Shown piece by piece: positions 27,668-35,314 of a stretch of 64,000 bases of DNA (positions within the stretch are counted from its first letter, which is position 1; each line of letters opens with the position of its first letter). The position numbers and the translations under genes were made by a program. The notes beneath the pieces were generated by a model, which had not been told where the DNA came from, did not search any database, and saw only the letters and a program-made list of their open reading frames with translations. Origin of the DNA: Mycolicibacterium pulveris (GTDB lineage Bacteria; Actinomycetota; Actinomycetes; Mycobacteriales; Mycobacteriaceae); contig NZ_AP022599.1 in assembly GCF_010725725.1 (NCBI RefSeq), positions 3,162,001-3,226,000 of the forward strand, read 5' to 3'.

Positions 27668-28372
27668 CTACGCCTCGATCTCGCCTGCGATCCGGCGCTC
27701 GATGCTGGCCCTGGTCACCGCCGGCAGCACGACCAGGCCGTCGAGTTCCTTCTGGGCCCGGGCATAGGCGCTCTTGCGTTCCTCCTGGGTGGCCCCGCGG
27801 TCGGTCGCCAGCCGCAGCAGGTGCTGGGCCCGGTCCAGCCGGTCCTGGTCCTCGGCGGAGAAGTCGCTGCGCCGCCGGCGTATCGCCTCGGCTTCGGCCA
27901 CGTCGAACGCTGCCACGTAGTCATGCACCGCGTCCCGGTACTCGAGCTGGGCGGCGCGGTCACCGAGGATGTCGTCGACGGTGTCGGGTCGCAGCAGGTC
28001 GGCGCGGCTGCGGGCCTTGTGGAAGGCGATGGTCAACGGATCACGCAGATCGGTCATCAGCGGGAAGTCCAACAGCTTGGCGATGTCGATCTCGTAGTCC
28101 AGCCAGCGGGCGTCGGTGCGGTCGTGGCGCTGCAGCACCTTCGTCATCTCGCGACGGTTGATTCCTTCGTTCTCCCGTGTCCTTCCGGCCGCCTCGGCCA
28201 GCGCGATCTTGGCCTGCTGTTTGATGCGGTAGCGCTCGAGCCGGCGCTCCGCACGGCGCTCGTTGGCTGCGGCGATCGCCCGCACGCTGCCCCCGATCGC
28301 CCCGCCGAGCGGAAAGATCAGCCACCAGAAGTTCCCCGCGAAATGAAGCAGAGATTCCACAAACGCCAGCAT
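27668..28372 (-). CDS. Hypothetical protein with one N-terminal membrane helix and a charged helical body
   Basis: 234 residues. Residues 1-33 contain one hydrophobic segment (LLHFAGNFWWLIFPLGGAIGG); the rest is strongly charged and helical, with arginine-rich ANERRAERRLERYRIKQQAK directly after the membrane segment, suggesting a cytoplasmic domain anchored to the inner membrane. I recognise no catalytic motif. It lies 43 bp downstream of accD3 in the same direction and may be co-transcribed with it. Confidence 0.7.
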   Translation of the reverse strand: MLAFVESLLHFAGNFWWLIFPLGGAIGGSVRAIAAANERRAERRLERYRIKQQAKIALAEAAGRTRENEGINRREMTKVLQRHDRTDARWLDYEIDIAKLLDFPLMTDLRDPLTIAFHKARSRADLLRPDTVDDILGDRAAQLEYRDAVHDYVAAFDVAEAEAIRRRRSDFSAEDQDRLDRAQHLLRLATDRGATQEERKSAYARAQKELDGLVVLPAVTRASIERRIAGEIEA

Positions 28373-28415
28373 GCCACTTGTCGCCGACTGCCAGCATCGG
28401 CCAAATCGCGACGCC

Positions 28416-29885
28416 TTACAGCCCGATGTTCCGGTACCGCCGCAACCGGGTGTTCAGCCTTTCGGCGTCGGGGATCGATCGCAGCGTGTGAAGTTCGTTG
28501 GCGATGGTGGCCGACAGCCGTTGGGTGAACTCCACCGGCTCGTCGGCGGCATCCATGCGTTCGGGCACGATCGCGTCGACGATCCCGTGGCGCAGCAAGT
28601 CTGCCGAGCGAATCCCTTGTGCCGCAGCCAGCTCCGGTGCATGGGCGATGTCGCGGAACACGATCGCGCTGGCTCCCTCCGGCGGCAGCGGCGCCAACCA
28701 GCCGTGCAACGCGGCCAGCACCCGGTCGGCGGGCACCATCGCCAACGCCGGCCCGCCGCTGCCCTGGCCCAGCAACACCGACACCGTCGGGGTGTCCAGC
28801 GTGACGAGTTCGGCCAGACACCGTGCGATTTCGCCGGCCAGCCCGCCCTGTTCGGCTTCGACGGTGAGCGCGGGCCCCGCGGTGTCGATGACCAGCACCA
28901 GGGGAAGCTTCAGGCCGGCGGCCAACGCCATGCCCCGGCGGGCCTCCCGCAATGCCGCGGGTCCGACCATGCCGCCGACCACCCGCTGCTGGCCGAGGAC
29001 GACGGCGGGCTGGCCGGCGAAGCGGGCCAGCGCCAGCAGCGTCGTGGCCGCCTCGCCGTGACCGGTCCCCGACAGCAGCACCTGGTCGGTGGTCCCGTGC
29101 CGCAACAGATATCCGACGCCGGGCCGGTCGGGCCGCCGCGAGGCCTGCACCGACTCCCACGCCGGCACGTCGGGCAGCCGTTCAGGCTCGGGTGCGGGCG
29201 GTGGCGGTTCCGCCGGATCGGCGACCACCCGCAGCGTGCGGTCGAGCGTCGCGCGCAGCGCGTCCAGCGGGACCACGGCGTCGACGACCCCGTGCCGTTC
29301 GAGGTTCTCGGCGGTCTGGATGCCCGGCGGGAACGGTTCGCCATAGAGATGTTCGTAGACCCGCGGGCCGAGGAAGCCGATCAGCGCTTCGGGCTCTGCG
29401 GCGGTGACGTGGCCCAGCGACCCCCACGACGCGAACACGCCGCCGGTCGTCGGGTTGCGTAGGTATACCAGGTACGGCAGGTGCGCTTTCTTGTGCAGCT
29501 CGACGGCGGCCGCGATCTTGACCATCTGCAGAAACGCGACCGTTCCTTCCTGCATGCGGGTGCCCCCCGAACTCGGCGATGCCACCAACGGCAGCCGCTC
29601 GGCCGTGGCCCGTTGCACCGCCGTGGTGATGCGCTCAGCGGCCGCCACTCCGATCGAGCCGGCGAGAAAGTCGAACTCGCACATCACCAACGCGACACGG
29701 CGGCCGAAGATCGTGCCCTCGCCGGTGACCACCGACTCGTCGAGGCCGGTCTTCGCCGCGGCGGCGGCCAGTTCGCGACGGTAGGAGTCGGTGGTCGCGA
29801 TCTGCAGAGGCTGGGTGTCCCAGCTGTGAAACGAGCCGTCGTCGAGGACGGCATCGCGCAGGGCAAGGGCGCCGATACGGCTCAC
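28416..29885 (-). CDS. accD3: Acyl-CoA carboxylase carboxyltransferase subunit AccD3
   Basis: 489 residues from a GTG start (M. tuberculosis AccD3, Rv0904c, is 495). It carries both carboxyltransferase halves in one chain; the N-terminal half has SPSSGGTRMQEGTVAFLQM and TGGVFASWGSLGHVTAAEP (oxyanion-type glycines), and the C-terminal half has QRVVGGMVGPAALREARRGM and DTAGPALTVEAEQGGLAGEI. It transfers carboxyl groups from biotin to an acyl-CoA; the acyl substrate of AccD3 is not established. Its first ~440 bp are duplicated as a decayed copy at 38533-38938, and the sequence now upstream of it belongs to the intervening cluster, so its original promoter has probably been separated. Confidence 0.9.
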   Translation of the reverse strand: MSRIGALALRDAVLDDGSFHSWDTQPLQIATTDSYRRELAAAAAKTGLDESVVTGEGTIFGRRVALVMCEFDFLAGSIGVAAAERITTAVQRATAERLPLVASPSSGGTRMQEGTVAFLQMVKIAAAVELHKKAHLPYLVYLRNPTTGGVFASWGSLGHVTAAEPEALIGFLGPRVYEHLYGEPFPPGIQTAENLERHGVVDAVVPLDALRATLDRTLRVVADPAEPPPPAPEPERLPDVPAWESVQASRRPDRPGVGYLLRHGTTDQVLLSGTGHGEAATTLLALARFAGQPAVVLGQQRVVGGMVGPAALREARRGMALAAGLKLPLVLVIDTAGPALTVEAEQGGLAGEIARCLAELVTLDTPTVSVLLGQGSGGPALAMVPADRVLAALHGWLAPLPPEGASAIVFRDIAHAPELAAAQGIRSADLLRHGIVDAIVPERMDAADEPVEFTQRLSATIANELHTLRSIPDAERLNTRLRRYRNIGL

Positions 29886-29906
29886 CCGATGAGGCTAACG
29901 CGGGCC
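29441..29906. repeat. Left direct repeat: 5' part of accD3 plus upstream 21 bp
   Basis: This 466-bp stretch matches 38533-38938 at high identity by eye, apart from small indels and one larger deletion in the right copy. Matching begins at CGCCGGTCGTCGGGTTGCG and ends after the GACGCGGGCC/AACGCGGGCC stretch upstream of the start codon. The two copies bracket the MFS-E1-SDR-ATP-grasp-HK-RR block in direct orientation. Confidence 0.88.
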
Positions 29907-29996
29907 GCTCGCGCCCAGCGGGTCCTCCGATTGTAGGAGGGCGCCTCATCACCTACTGGGCGTGATCACAGGATGTTCGCGCAGGTGAGCGCTTTT

Positions 29997-30002
29997 TACG
30001 GT
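29997..30002 (+). promoter_or_regulatory. -10 element of a likely leaderless promoter for the six-gene cluster
   Basis: TACGGT, 6 nt before the GTG at 30009, has the same sequence and spacing as the -10 of the ABC exporter at 20419. A CCTCC-N7-GGAGG dyad about 60 bp further upstream could be a regulator site or terminator. No good -35 is visible. Confidence 0.5.
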
Positions 30003-30008
30003 CATTGC

Positions 30009-31244
30009 GTGACCACAACACTCGCCACCACGAACCAGGGCCCGGCGCCGGAGATCACGGCGGACGAAGGCTACCCGCCGGCGATCTGGGTGCTCCTGGG
30101 AGGCAATTTCCTGGTGCGCGCCCTGGGGTTCGCGTACCCGTTCATGGCGTACCACGTCGCTCATCGCGGGCATGGGGCCACCGCGGTCGGCGCGGTCCTG
30201 GCGGCCTTCGGCGTGGGCTGGGTGGTCGGGCAGCTCGTGTGCGGCTCGCTGGTCGACCGCATCGGCGGACGCACCACCCTGATCGCCTCGATGCTGGTCA
30301 CGGCGGTGCTGCTGACGTTGCTTGCGGGGGCCCACAGCGTGTTCGCGCTGCTGGTCGGGGCCGTACTGGCCGGCGTGGTGTACGACGCCCCACGTCCGGT
30401 CGTCTCCGCCGCGATCACGGAGCTGATTTCCGATCCCGAGAAGCGCGCGAAGGTCGACGCCTTGCGGTACGGATGCGTGATGAACGCCGGGGCCGCCATC
30501 ACCGGCGGGCTGGGCGGGCTCCTTGCCGACCGGATCGGCACCCCGACGCTCTATCTGGTCAACGCGGCCGCGTGCGCGGCTTTCGCTCTGGTGGCGCTGG
30601 CCTACATTGCGCCCGATGTGCGCCGCCCCGCGCCGCCGACGAAGTCCACGTACCGTGACGCGTTCTCCGACTCGCGACTGCTCCTGCTGCTGGCGTCGAG
30701 TGTGGGGACGCTGACCGCGCTCTGGGGCCTGTACGCCGCGATGCCGATGCTGATGACCGCCGCCGGGCTCGACGTCGGTTCCTACGGTCTCGCCCAGCTG
30801 GCCAACGCGCTGGCCGTCGTCGTGCTCACCCCGCTCATCACGCCGTGGCTGAGTGCGCGCGTGGCCTCGCGTCCGCGACTGGACATCTTGGCGGTCGCGA
30901 CGCTGTGGGTGACCGTGTGCATGGCGATGGCGAGCTTCGCCCACACGTCCACCGAGTTCAGTGTGGCCGCGGCGGCCTGTGCCCCCGGGGAAATCGCCTG
31001 GTTCGTCGTCGGCGCCGGCATCGTGCACCGCATCGCCCCGCCGGCGCTGCGCGGGTGCTACCACGGCCTGTGGGGAATGGCGTTGGCCGTCGCAGCGGTC
31101 ACCGCACCGATCCTGGCGTCGTACAGCCTGAGCCGCGGTGGACCGTCCCTCATGGCGATCGCCGTCCTGGTCGTCGGTGTGACCGGCGCGGCACTGTGCG
31201 CGCCGCTCGCTCAAGCACTGGAATTAAGGAGTCATGCGAAATGA
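30009..31244 (+). CDS. MFS transporter, probable exporter of the cluster product
   Basis: 411 residues from the GTG at 30009 (an ATG at 29973 would add 12 residues). Twelve hydrophobic segments are apparent. Motif A-like GSLVDRIGGRTTL lies between the second and third helices, and YDAPRPVVSAAITELI with ADRIGTP follows further on, as in single-polypeptide drug/metabolite exporters. It is the first gene of a translationally coupled series: its stop overlaps the next start as ATGA. In small biosynthetic clusters such a transporter usually exports the product and provides self-protection; that role is inference here. Confidence 0.85.
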   Translation: MTTTLATTNQGPAPEITADEGYPPAIWVLLGGNFLVRALGFAYPFMAYHVAHRGHGATAVGAVLAAFGVGWVVGQLVCGSLVDRIGGRTTLIASMLVTAVLLTLLAGAHSVFALLVGAVLAGVVYDAPRPVVSAAITELISDPEKRAKVDALRYGCVMNAGAAITGGLGGLLADRIGTPTLYLVNAAACAAFALVALAYIAPDVRRPAPPTKSTYRDAFSDSRLLLLLASSVGTLTALWGLYAAMPMLMTAAGLDVGSYGLAQLANALAVVVLTPLITPWLSARVASRPRLDILAVATLWVTVCMAMASFAHTSTEFSVAAAACAPGEIAWFVVGAGIVHRIAPPALRGCYHGLWGMALAVAAVTAPILASYSLSRGGPSLMAIAVLVVGVTGAALCAPLAQALELRSHAK

Positions 31245-32236
31245 TCGGCACCACAACACGATTCATCGATGAGAAAACCGACCTGCTCGAACTCTATCGC
31301 CGCATGTGCGTCCTGCGCGAGCTCGACATCGTGCTGGAGGAACTGCGCGCCGAGGGCCTGGTCAAGGGGCCGATGCATGTGGGATTCGGCCAGGAGGCCG
31401 CGGGTATCGGCGCCACCGCCGCGCTACGTGACGGCGATATCACCACAGCGACGCATCGGCCCCACGCCCAGTATGTCGGCCTCGGCCTTCCGCTCGGTCC
31501 GACGGTCGCCGAGATGATGGGCCGCGCCGACGGCCAGTGCGGCGGCCGCGGGGGACACATGCTCATCGCCGATCCGGACTACGGGCTGCTCGCTCCCTCG
31601 GGCATCATCGGCCATTCGCTGCTGTTGGCCGTCGGTCATGGATACGCGCAGCGGCTGGCCGGCGACGGCCGCGTCACGCTCTGCGTCACCGGGGATGGGG
31701 CCGTGAACTCCGGCGCTTTCAACGAGGCGGTGAACATGGCCGCGCTCTGGCGGCTGCCCGTCGTGATCTTCGTCGAGAACAACCAATACGCGTTGAGCGT
31801 GCGCCTCGACCGGCACGTGCGGGAGACCGAGTTGTACCGCCGCGGTTGGGGATACGGCATACCCGGGGTTCGGGTCGACGGCAACGACGTCGAAGCCGTG
31901 CACCGTTGCGTGGCCAGGGCCGTGGCACGAGCCCGCGCCGGTCAAGGACCCACGCTGGTCGAAGCCGTCACCTACCGCGCCGCGGTGTTCTCCGGGGCCG
32001 ACCGTGGCGGGTACCGGGACCCCGCCGAGGGGGCCGGGTTCACCGATCCGCTGCGCCTGGCACGCGGCCGGCTGATCGATGAAGGCACCAGCCCTGATCG
32101 CGTCGACGCCACCGAACGCGCGGCTCGCCGAGAGGTCGACGACGCCGTCGCGTTCGCCAAGGCCAGCCCGTGGCCAGACCCCGCAGAACTCAGCGACATC
32201 GCAACGAAATGGGACGGAAGGGAGCCCCGGTCATGA
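31241..32236 (+). CDS. TPP-dependent 2-oxoacid/acetoin dehydrogenase E1, alpha subunit
   Basis: 331 residues. The E1-alpha pattern is complete: MHVGFGQEAAGIGATAALRDGD, HRPHAQYVGLG, GRGGHMLIADPDYGLL, then the thiamine-diphosphate/magnesium motif GDGAVNSGAFNEAVNMAALW...VENN. It resembles AcoA/PdhA-type subunits that decarboxylate a 2-oxoacid or cleave acetoin to form an enamine-TPP intermediate. No E2 (lipoyl acyltransferase) or E3 gene is nearby, so the acyl acceptor is unknown. An AAGGAG site lies 9 nt before the ATG, and both ends overlap neighbours by 4 bp. Confidence 0.88.
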   Translation: MIGTTTRFIDEKTDLLELYRRMCVLRELDIVLEELRAEGLVKGPMHVGFGQEAAGIGATAALRDGDITTATHRPHAQYVGLGLPLGPTVAEMMGRADGQCGGRGGHMLIADPDYGLLAPSGIIGHSLLLAVGHGYAQRLAGDGRVTLCVTGDGAVNSGAFNEAVNMAALWRLPVVIFVENNQYALSVRLDRHVRETELYRRGWGYGIPGVRVDGNDVEAVHRCVARAVARARAGQGPTLVEAVTYRAAVFSGADRGGYRDPAEGAGFTDPLRLARGRLIDEGTSPDRVDATERAARREVDDAVAFAKASPWPDPAELSDIATKWDGREPRS

Positions 32237-33252
32237 ACCGCATGACATACGCGCAAGCGCTGAACGATGCGCTGCGCCTGGAGATGCGACGCGACGAGCG
32301 TGTCATCGTGCTCGGCCAGGACGTGGCGGTGTACGGCGGAATCTTCGGCGCCACCCAGGGTCTGCTCGACGAGTTCGGCCCCACCCGCGTGGTGGACACC
32401 CCGATTTCCGAGAACGGCATCGTCGGCGCCGCGATCGGCATGGCGATGTCGGGCCTGCGACCGGTCGTCGAGATCATGTACAGCGATTTTCTCTGCCTGG
32501 CCATGGACAGCCTCGCCAACGGAGCGTCGGTTTTCCCCTTCGTCACCCAGGGTCGTGTCACCGTGCCGCTCGTGGTGCGCACGCAGGGCGGTCCCGGCGG
32601 GAACGCGGGACCTCAGCACTCGAAGTCCCTCGAGCAGTGGACGGCGCACCTGCCGGGAATTCACACCGTCCTGCCCAGCAGCCCCGCCGACGCCAAGGGC
32701 CTGCTCACCTCGGCGCTGCGGTCGCCGGACCCGGTCATTCTGTTCGAACACAAGAAGCTGTACGGCACTGAGGGTTTGGTCCCCGAGGGGGAGCACGTCA
32801 CGCCCCTGGGAACGGCGGCCGTCGTGCAGGAGGGGACCGACGTCACCATCGTCGCGGTCTCCGGCATGGTGCGGCACGCACTGGACGCGGCGGCCGAGCT
32901 GTCGACGCGCGGCGTGAGCGCCGAGGTGGTGGACGTCCGCTCGCTGCGGCCTCTCGACACCGCCACGCTCGTCGCCTCGGCGCGCAAGACCGGCCATGTC
33001 GTGGTGGCCGCCGAGACCTGGCTGCGGTACGGGCCTACCGCGGAGATCGCCGCCGTCATCATGGCGGAGGCGTTCGAGGAACTGCGCGCGCCCGTCGCCC
33101 GTGTCGGTGCGGCGGCGGTGCCGTATCCGGCGAGTCCCGCCCTCGAGCCCGCGGTGCTCGGCGGTGCCGACGACATCGTGCGCGCCGCCCACACCCTCTT
33201 GACGACTCGCATGATGCGCACCCACCGAGCCGAATTGAGGCGCAGCGCATGA
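32233..33252 (+). CDS. TPP-dependent 2-oxoacid/acetoin dehydrogenase E1, beta subunit
   Basis: 339 residues. Typical E1-beta: VIVLGQDVAVYGGIFGATQG, RVVDTPISENGIVGAAIGMA with the Glu that activates TPP, RPVVEIMYSDFLCLAMDSLAN, TQGGPGGNAGPQHSKSLEQW and a C-terminal transketolase domain (VVDVRSLRPLDTATLV). It forms an alpha2beta2 heterotetramer with the preceding gene product. The ATGA overlap on both sides ensures coupled synthesis. Compared with PDH-type E1-beta nothing essential appears missing, so the enzyme is likely active. Confidence 0.88.
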   Translation: MNRMTYAQALNDALRLEMRRDERVIVLGQDVAVYGGIFGATQGLLDEFGPTRVVDTPISENGIVGAAIGMAMSGLRPVVEIMYSDFLCLAMDSLANGASVFPFVTQGRVTVPLVVRTQGGPGGNAGPQHSKSLEQWTAHLPGIHTVLPSSPADAKGLLTSALRSPDPVILFEHKKLYGTEGLVPEGEHVTPLGTAAVVQEGTDVTIVAVSGMVRHALDAAAELSTRGVSAEVVDVRSLRPLDTATLVASARKTGHVVVAAETWLRYGPTAEIAAVIMAEAFEELRAPVARVGAAAVPYPASPALEPAVLGGADDIVRAAHTLLTTRMMRTHRAELRRSA

Positions 33253-34013
33253 CCGGTCGCTTCGCAGACAAAGTCGTCCTGGTCACCGGTGCAGGCACCG
33301 GGATAGGACGGGCAACCGCATGCCGCTTCGCGCAAGAGGGCGCGACGGTGGTCGTCGCCGGCCGACGGCTCGAACCTCTGCGGGAAACGGTGTCGCTCAT
33401 CGAGTCTGACGGCGGAAAGGCCCAGGCTTTTCAGGTCGACGTGACCCGCGAAGACGATGTCGCTCGCCTCATCGACACAATCGTCATCCGCAACGGCGGG
33501 TTGGATGCCGCCTGCAACAACGCCGGAGTACCGGGGTCGGGGAAGGCGTCCGACCGCTACGACCTGGACCACTGGCGGCGGATCGTGGACACCAACCTGC
33601 AAGGCGTTTGGCTGTCGATGAAGCACGAAATCGCCCATATGCGCGCCAATGCCGGGGGTGCCATCGTCAACGTGGCCTCGATTGCCGGCATCGTCGGCTA
33701 TTACCACTCGGCCCCCTACACCGCCAGCAAGCACGGCGTGGTGGGGCTCAGCCGGGCAGCCGCCATCGATCACGCCACGGAGGGGATCCGCGTGAATGCC
33801 GTCTGCCCGGGGCCGATCTCGACCCCGATGCTGATCGAAGCCAAGGCCGCACGGGGACCGGCGGCCGACGACTTCTACCTATCCCACATTCCGATGGGAC
33901 GACTCGGCCGACCGGAAGAGGTCGCCCATGCAGTGGTGTGGCTCGCTTCAACCGAAGCGGCCTACGTGACAGGCCAGGCATTGGCCGTAGACGGAGGATG
34001 GACAGCCCAATGA
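33249..34013 (+). CDS. Short-chain dehydrogenase/reductase of the cluster
   Basis: 254 residues, classical SDR. Cofactor motif VLVTGAGTGIGRATA with basic residues after the second strand (VAGRRLEPL, suggesting NADP(H)), NNAGVPG, catalytic Ser in NVASIAGIVG and Tyr-x3-Lys in APYTASKHG. Late motif CPGPISTPM. It probably reduces a ketone made by the E1 enzyme or oxidises an alcohol on the way to the product; the precise substrate is unknown. It compares with the SDR of bacilysin-type clusters in context only. ATGA overlaps link it to both neighbours. Confidence 0.87.
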   Translation: MTGRFADKVVLVTGAGTGIGRATACRFAQEGATVVVAGRRLEPLRETVSLIESDGGKAQAFQVDVTREDDVARLIDTIVIRNGGLDAACNNAGVPGSGKASDRYDLDHWRRIVDTNLQGVWLSMKHEIAHMRANAGGAIVNVASIAGIVGYYHSAPYTASKHGVVGLSRAAAIDHATEGIRVNAVCPGPISTPMLIEAKAARGPAADDFYLSHIPMGRLGRPEEVAHAVVWLASTEAAYVTGQALAVDGGWTAQ

Positions 34014-35314
34014 TGACACCGAACACAACAATCCCGATGAACCACAACCGCTCTCGACACATCGTGCTGGTCGACACCTATGGGGCGGCGTCGCGCCTTG
34101 CGCCGGCCTTCCAGGCCGTGGGGTACACCCCCATCCGGGTGCAGAGCACTGCCGAGGTCCCCACGGTTTACCGCGGCCGTCCCGACCGGTTCCCGTTCGT
34201 CGCCGACATCGTCCACCGCGGCGACCTCGCCGACACGGTGAACGCGCTGCTGCCGTTCGAACCCGTCGCCGTCATTCCCGGCTGCGAACCGGGCGTGGAA
34301 TTGGCCGATGCGCTGAGCGAGGCGCTGAACCCGCTGACCGGCGCGCCGACCAACGGCACGGCGCTGAGCTCGGCGCGGCGCAACAAGTTCGAGATGATCG
34401 AGCGGATCAAATCGCAAGGGCTGCAAGGAGCTCGCCAGATCCTCGTCGAGAGCGAGGAACAGCTACGCAAATGGCACACCCAGCTCGGCGGCATGGCGAT
34501 TCTCAAGCCGCTGCGCAGCTCGTCCAATGACGGCGTCACCTGGTGCGCCACCCCGGACGACTCCGTACGGGCGTTCCGCAGGCTCAACGGGCGGGAGAAC
34601 ATCAACTCGGAGGCCGCCGACGGTGTCGTCGCACAGGAATACCTCGTCGGTGCTGAATACCTGGTCAACACGATGAGCCACGACGGCCGGCACCACGTCA
34701 CCGACATCTGGCGGACCCATCGCATCAGTGCGAACGGCGCGTGCGACCTCATGGTGGCCTGCCAGATCATGCCCGCCACCGGCGAAGTGCAGGACAAGCT
34801 CATCCCGTACGCGTTCGACGTGCTCGATGCGCTCGGCATCCGCCATGGCGCAGGACACGTCGAGATCAAGACCACGCCCGCCGGCCCCTCCCTCGTCGAA
34901 GTGGGGGCGCGGATGGCCGGGCAGGACATCCCCGGGTTCGCGGCTCTCGCGATCGGCGAGTCGCAGGTCGACTGGATGGTGGACGCCTATGTACGCCCAC
35001 AACGGTTCAGGCAACGCTGCGGGCGCCCGTATCACCTGCAGCGAAGCTTCGCCTGGGCCAAGATGGTCGCCCCGCGCAGTGGAACGTTGGTTTCCTATCG
35101 CGGTCTGCAAGCCATCAAGGAGCTGGAGAGCTTCCGCGACATCGCGTTTCAGGTTCACCCCGGACAACAACTGCAACGAACCGTCGACGACAGCACCTAC
35201 CCCGTCACGGTGACGCTGATGCACGAGGTGGACGACATCCTGCTTCGTGACCTCTGGACGCTGCGCTACATCGACGGTGAGCACTTCTACGAACTGAAAG
35301 GAAACGCATCATGA
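34010..35314 (+). CDS. ATP-grasp ligase 1 (L-amino-acid ligase-like)
   Basis: 434 residues. ATP-grasp fold: N-terminal Rossmann-like domain (IVLVDTYGAASRLAPAF), the nucleotide-binding lysine in MAILKPLRSSSNDG, QEYLVGAEYLVNTM, and the metal-binding strand GHVEIKTTPAGPSLVEVGARMAG with two acidic residues. The C-terminal extension (about residues 340-434) resembles that of dipeptide-forming ligases such as BacD-like enzymes. Expected chemistry is amide formation between a carboxylate, activated as an acyl phosphate, and an amine. Two adjacent ATGs overlap the SDR stop; the first (34010) gives the standard 4-base overlap. Confidence 0.85.
   Translation: MMTPNTTIPMNHNRSRHIVLVDTYGAASRLAPAFQAVGYTPIRVQSTAEVPTVYRGRPDRFPFVADIVHRGDLADTVNALLPFEPVAVIPGCEPGVELADALSEALNPLTGAPTNGTALSSARRNKFEMIERIKSQGLQGARQILVESEEQLRKWHTQLGGMAILKPLRSSSNDGVTWCATPDDSVRAFRRLNGRENINSEAADGVVAQEYLVGAEYLVNTMSHDGRHHVTDIWRTHRISANGACDLMVACQIMPATGEVQDKLIPYAFDVLDALGIRHGAGHVEIKTTPAGPSLVEVGARMAGQDIPGFAALAIGESQVDWMVDAYVRPQRFRQRCGRPYHLQRSFAWAKMVAPRSGTLVSYRGLQAIKELESFRDIAFQVHPGQQLQRTVDDSTYPVTVTLMHEVDDILLRDLWTLRYIDGEHFYELKGNAS

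Noticed and set aside
29924..29941. CCTCC-N7-GGAGG dyad as a terminator
   Set aside because: It lies between divergent genes (accD3 and the MFS gene), so there is no transcript to terminate; an operator is possible but unsupported.
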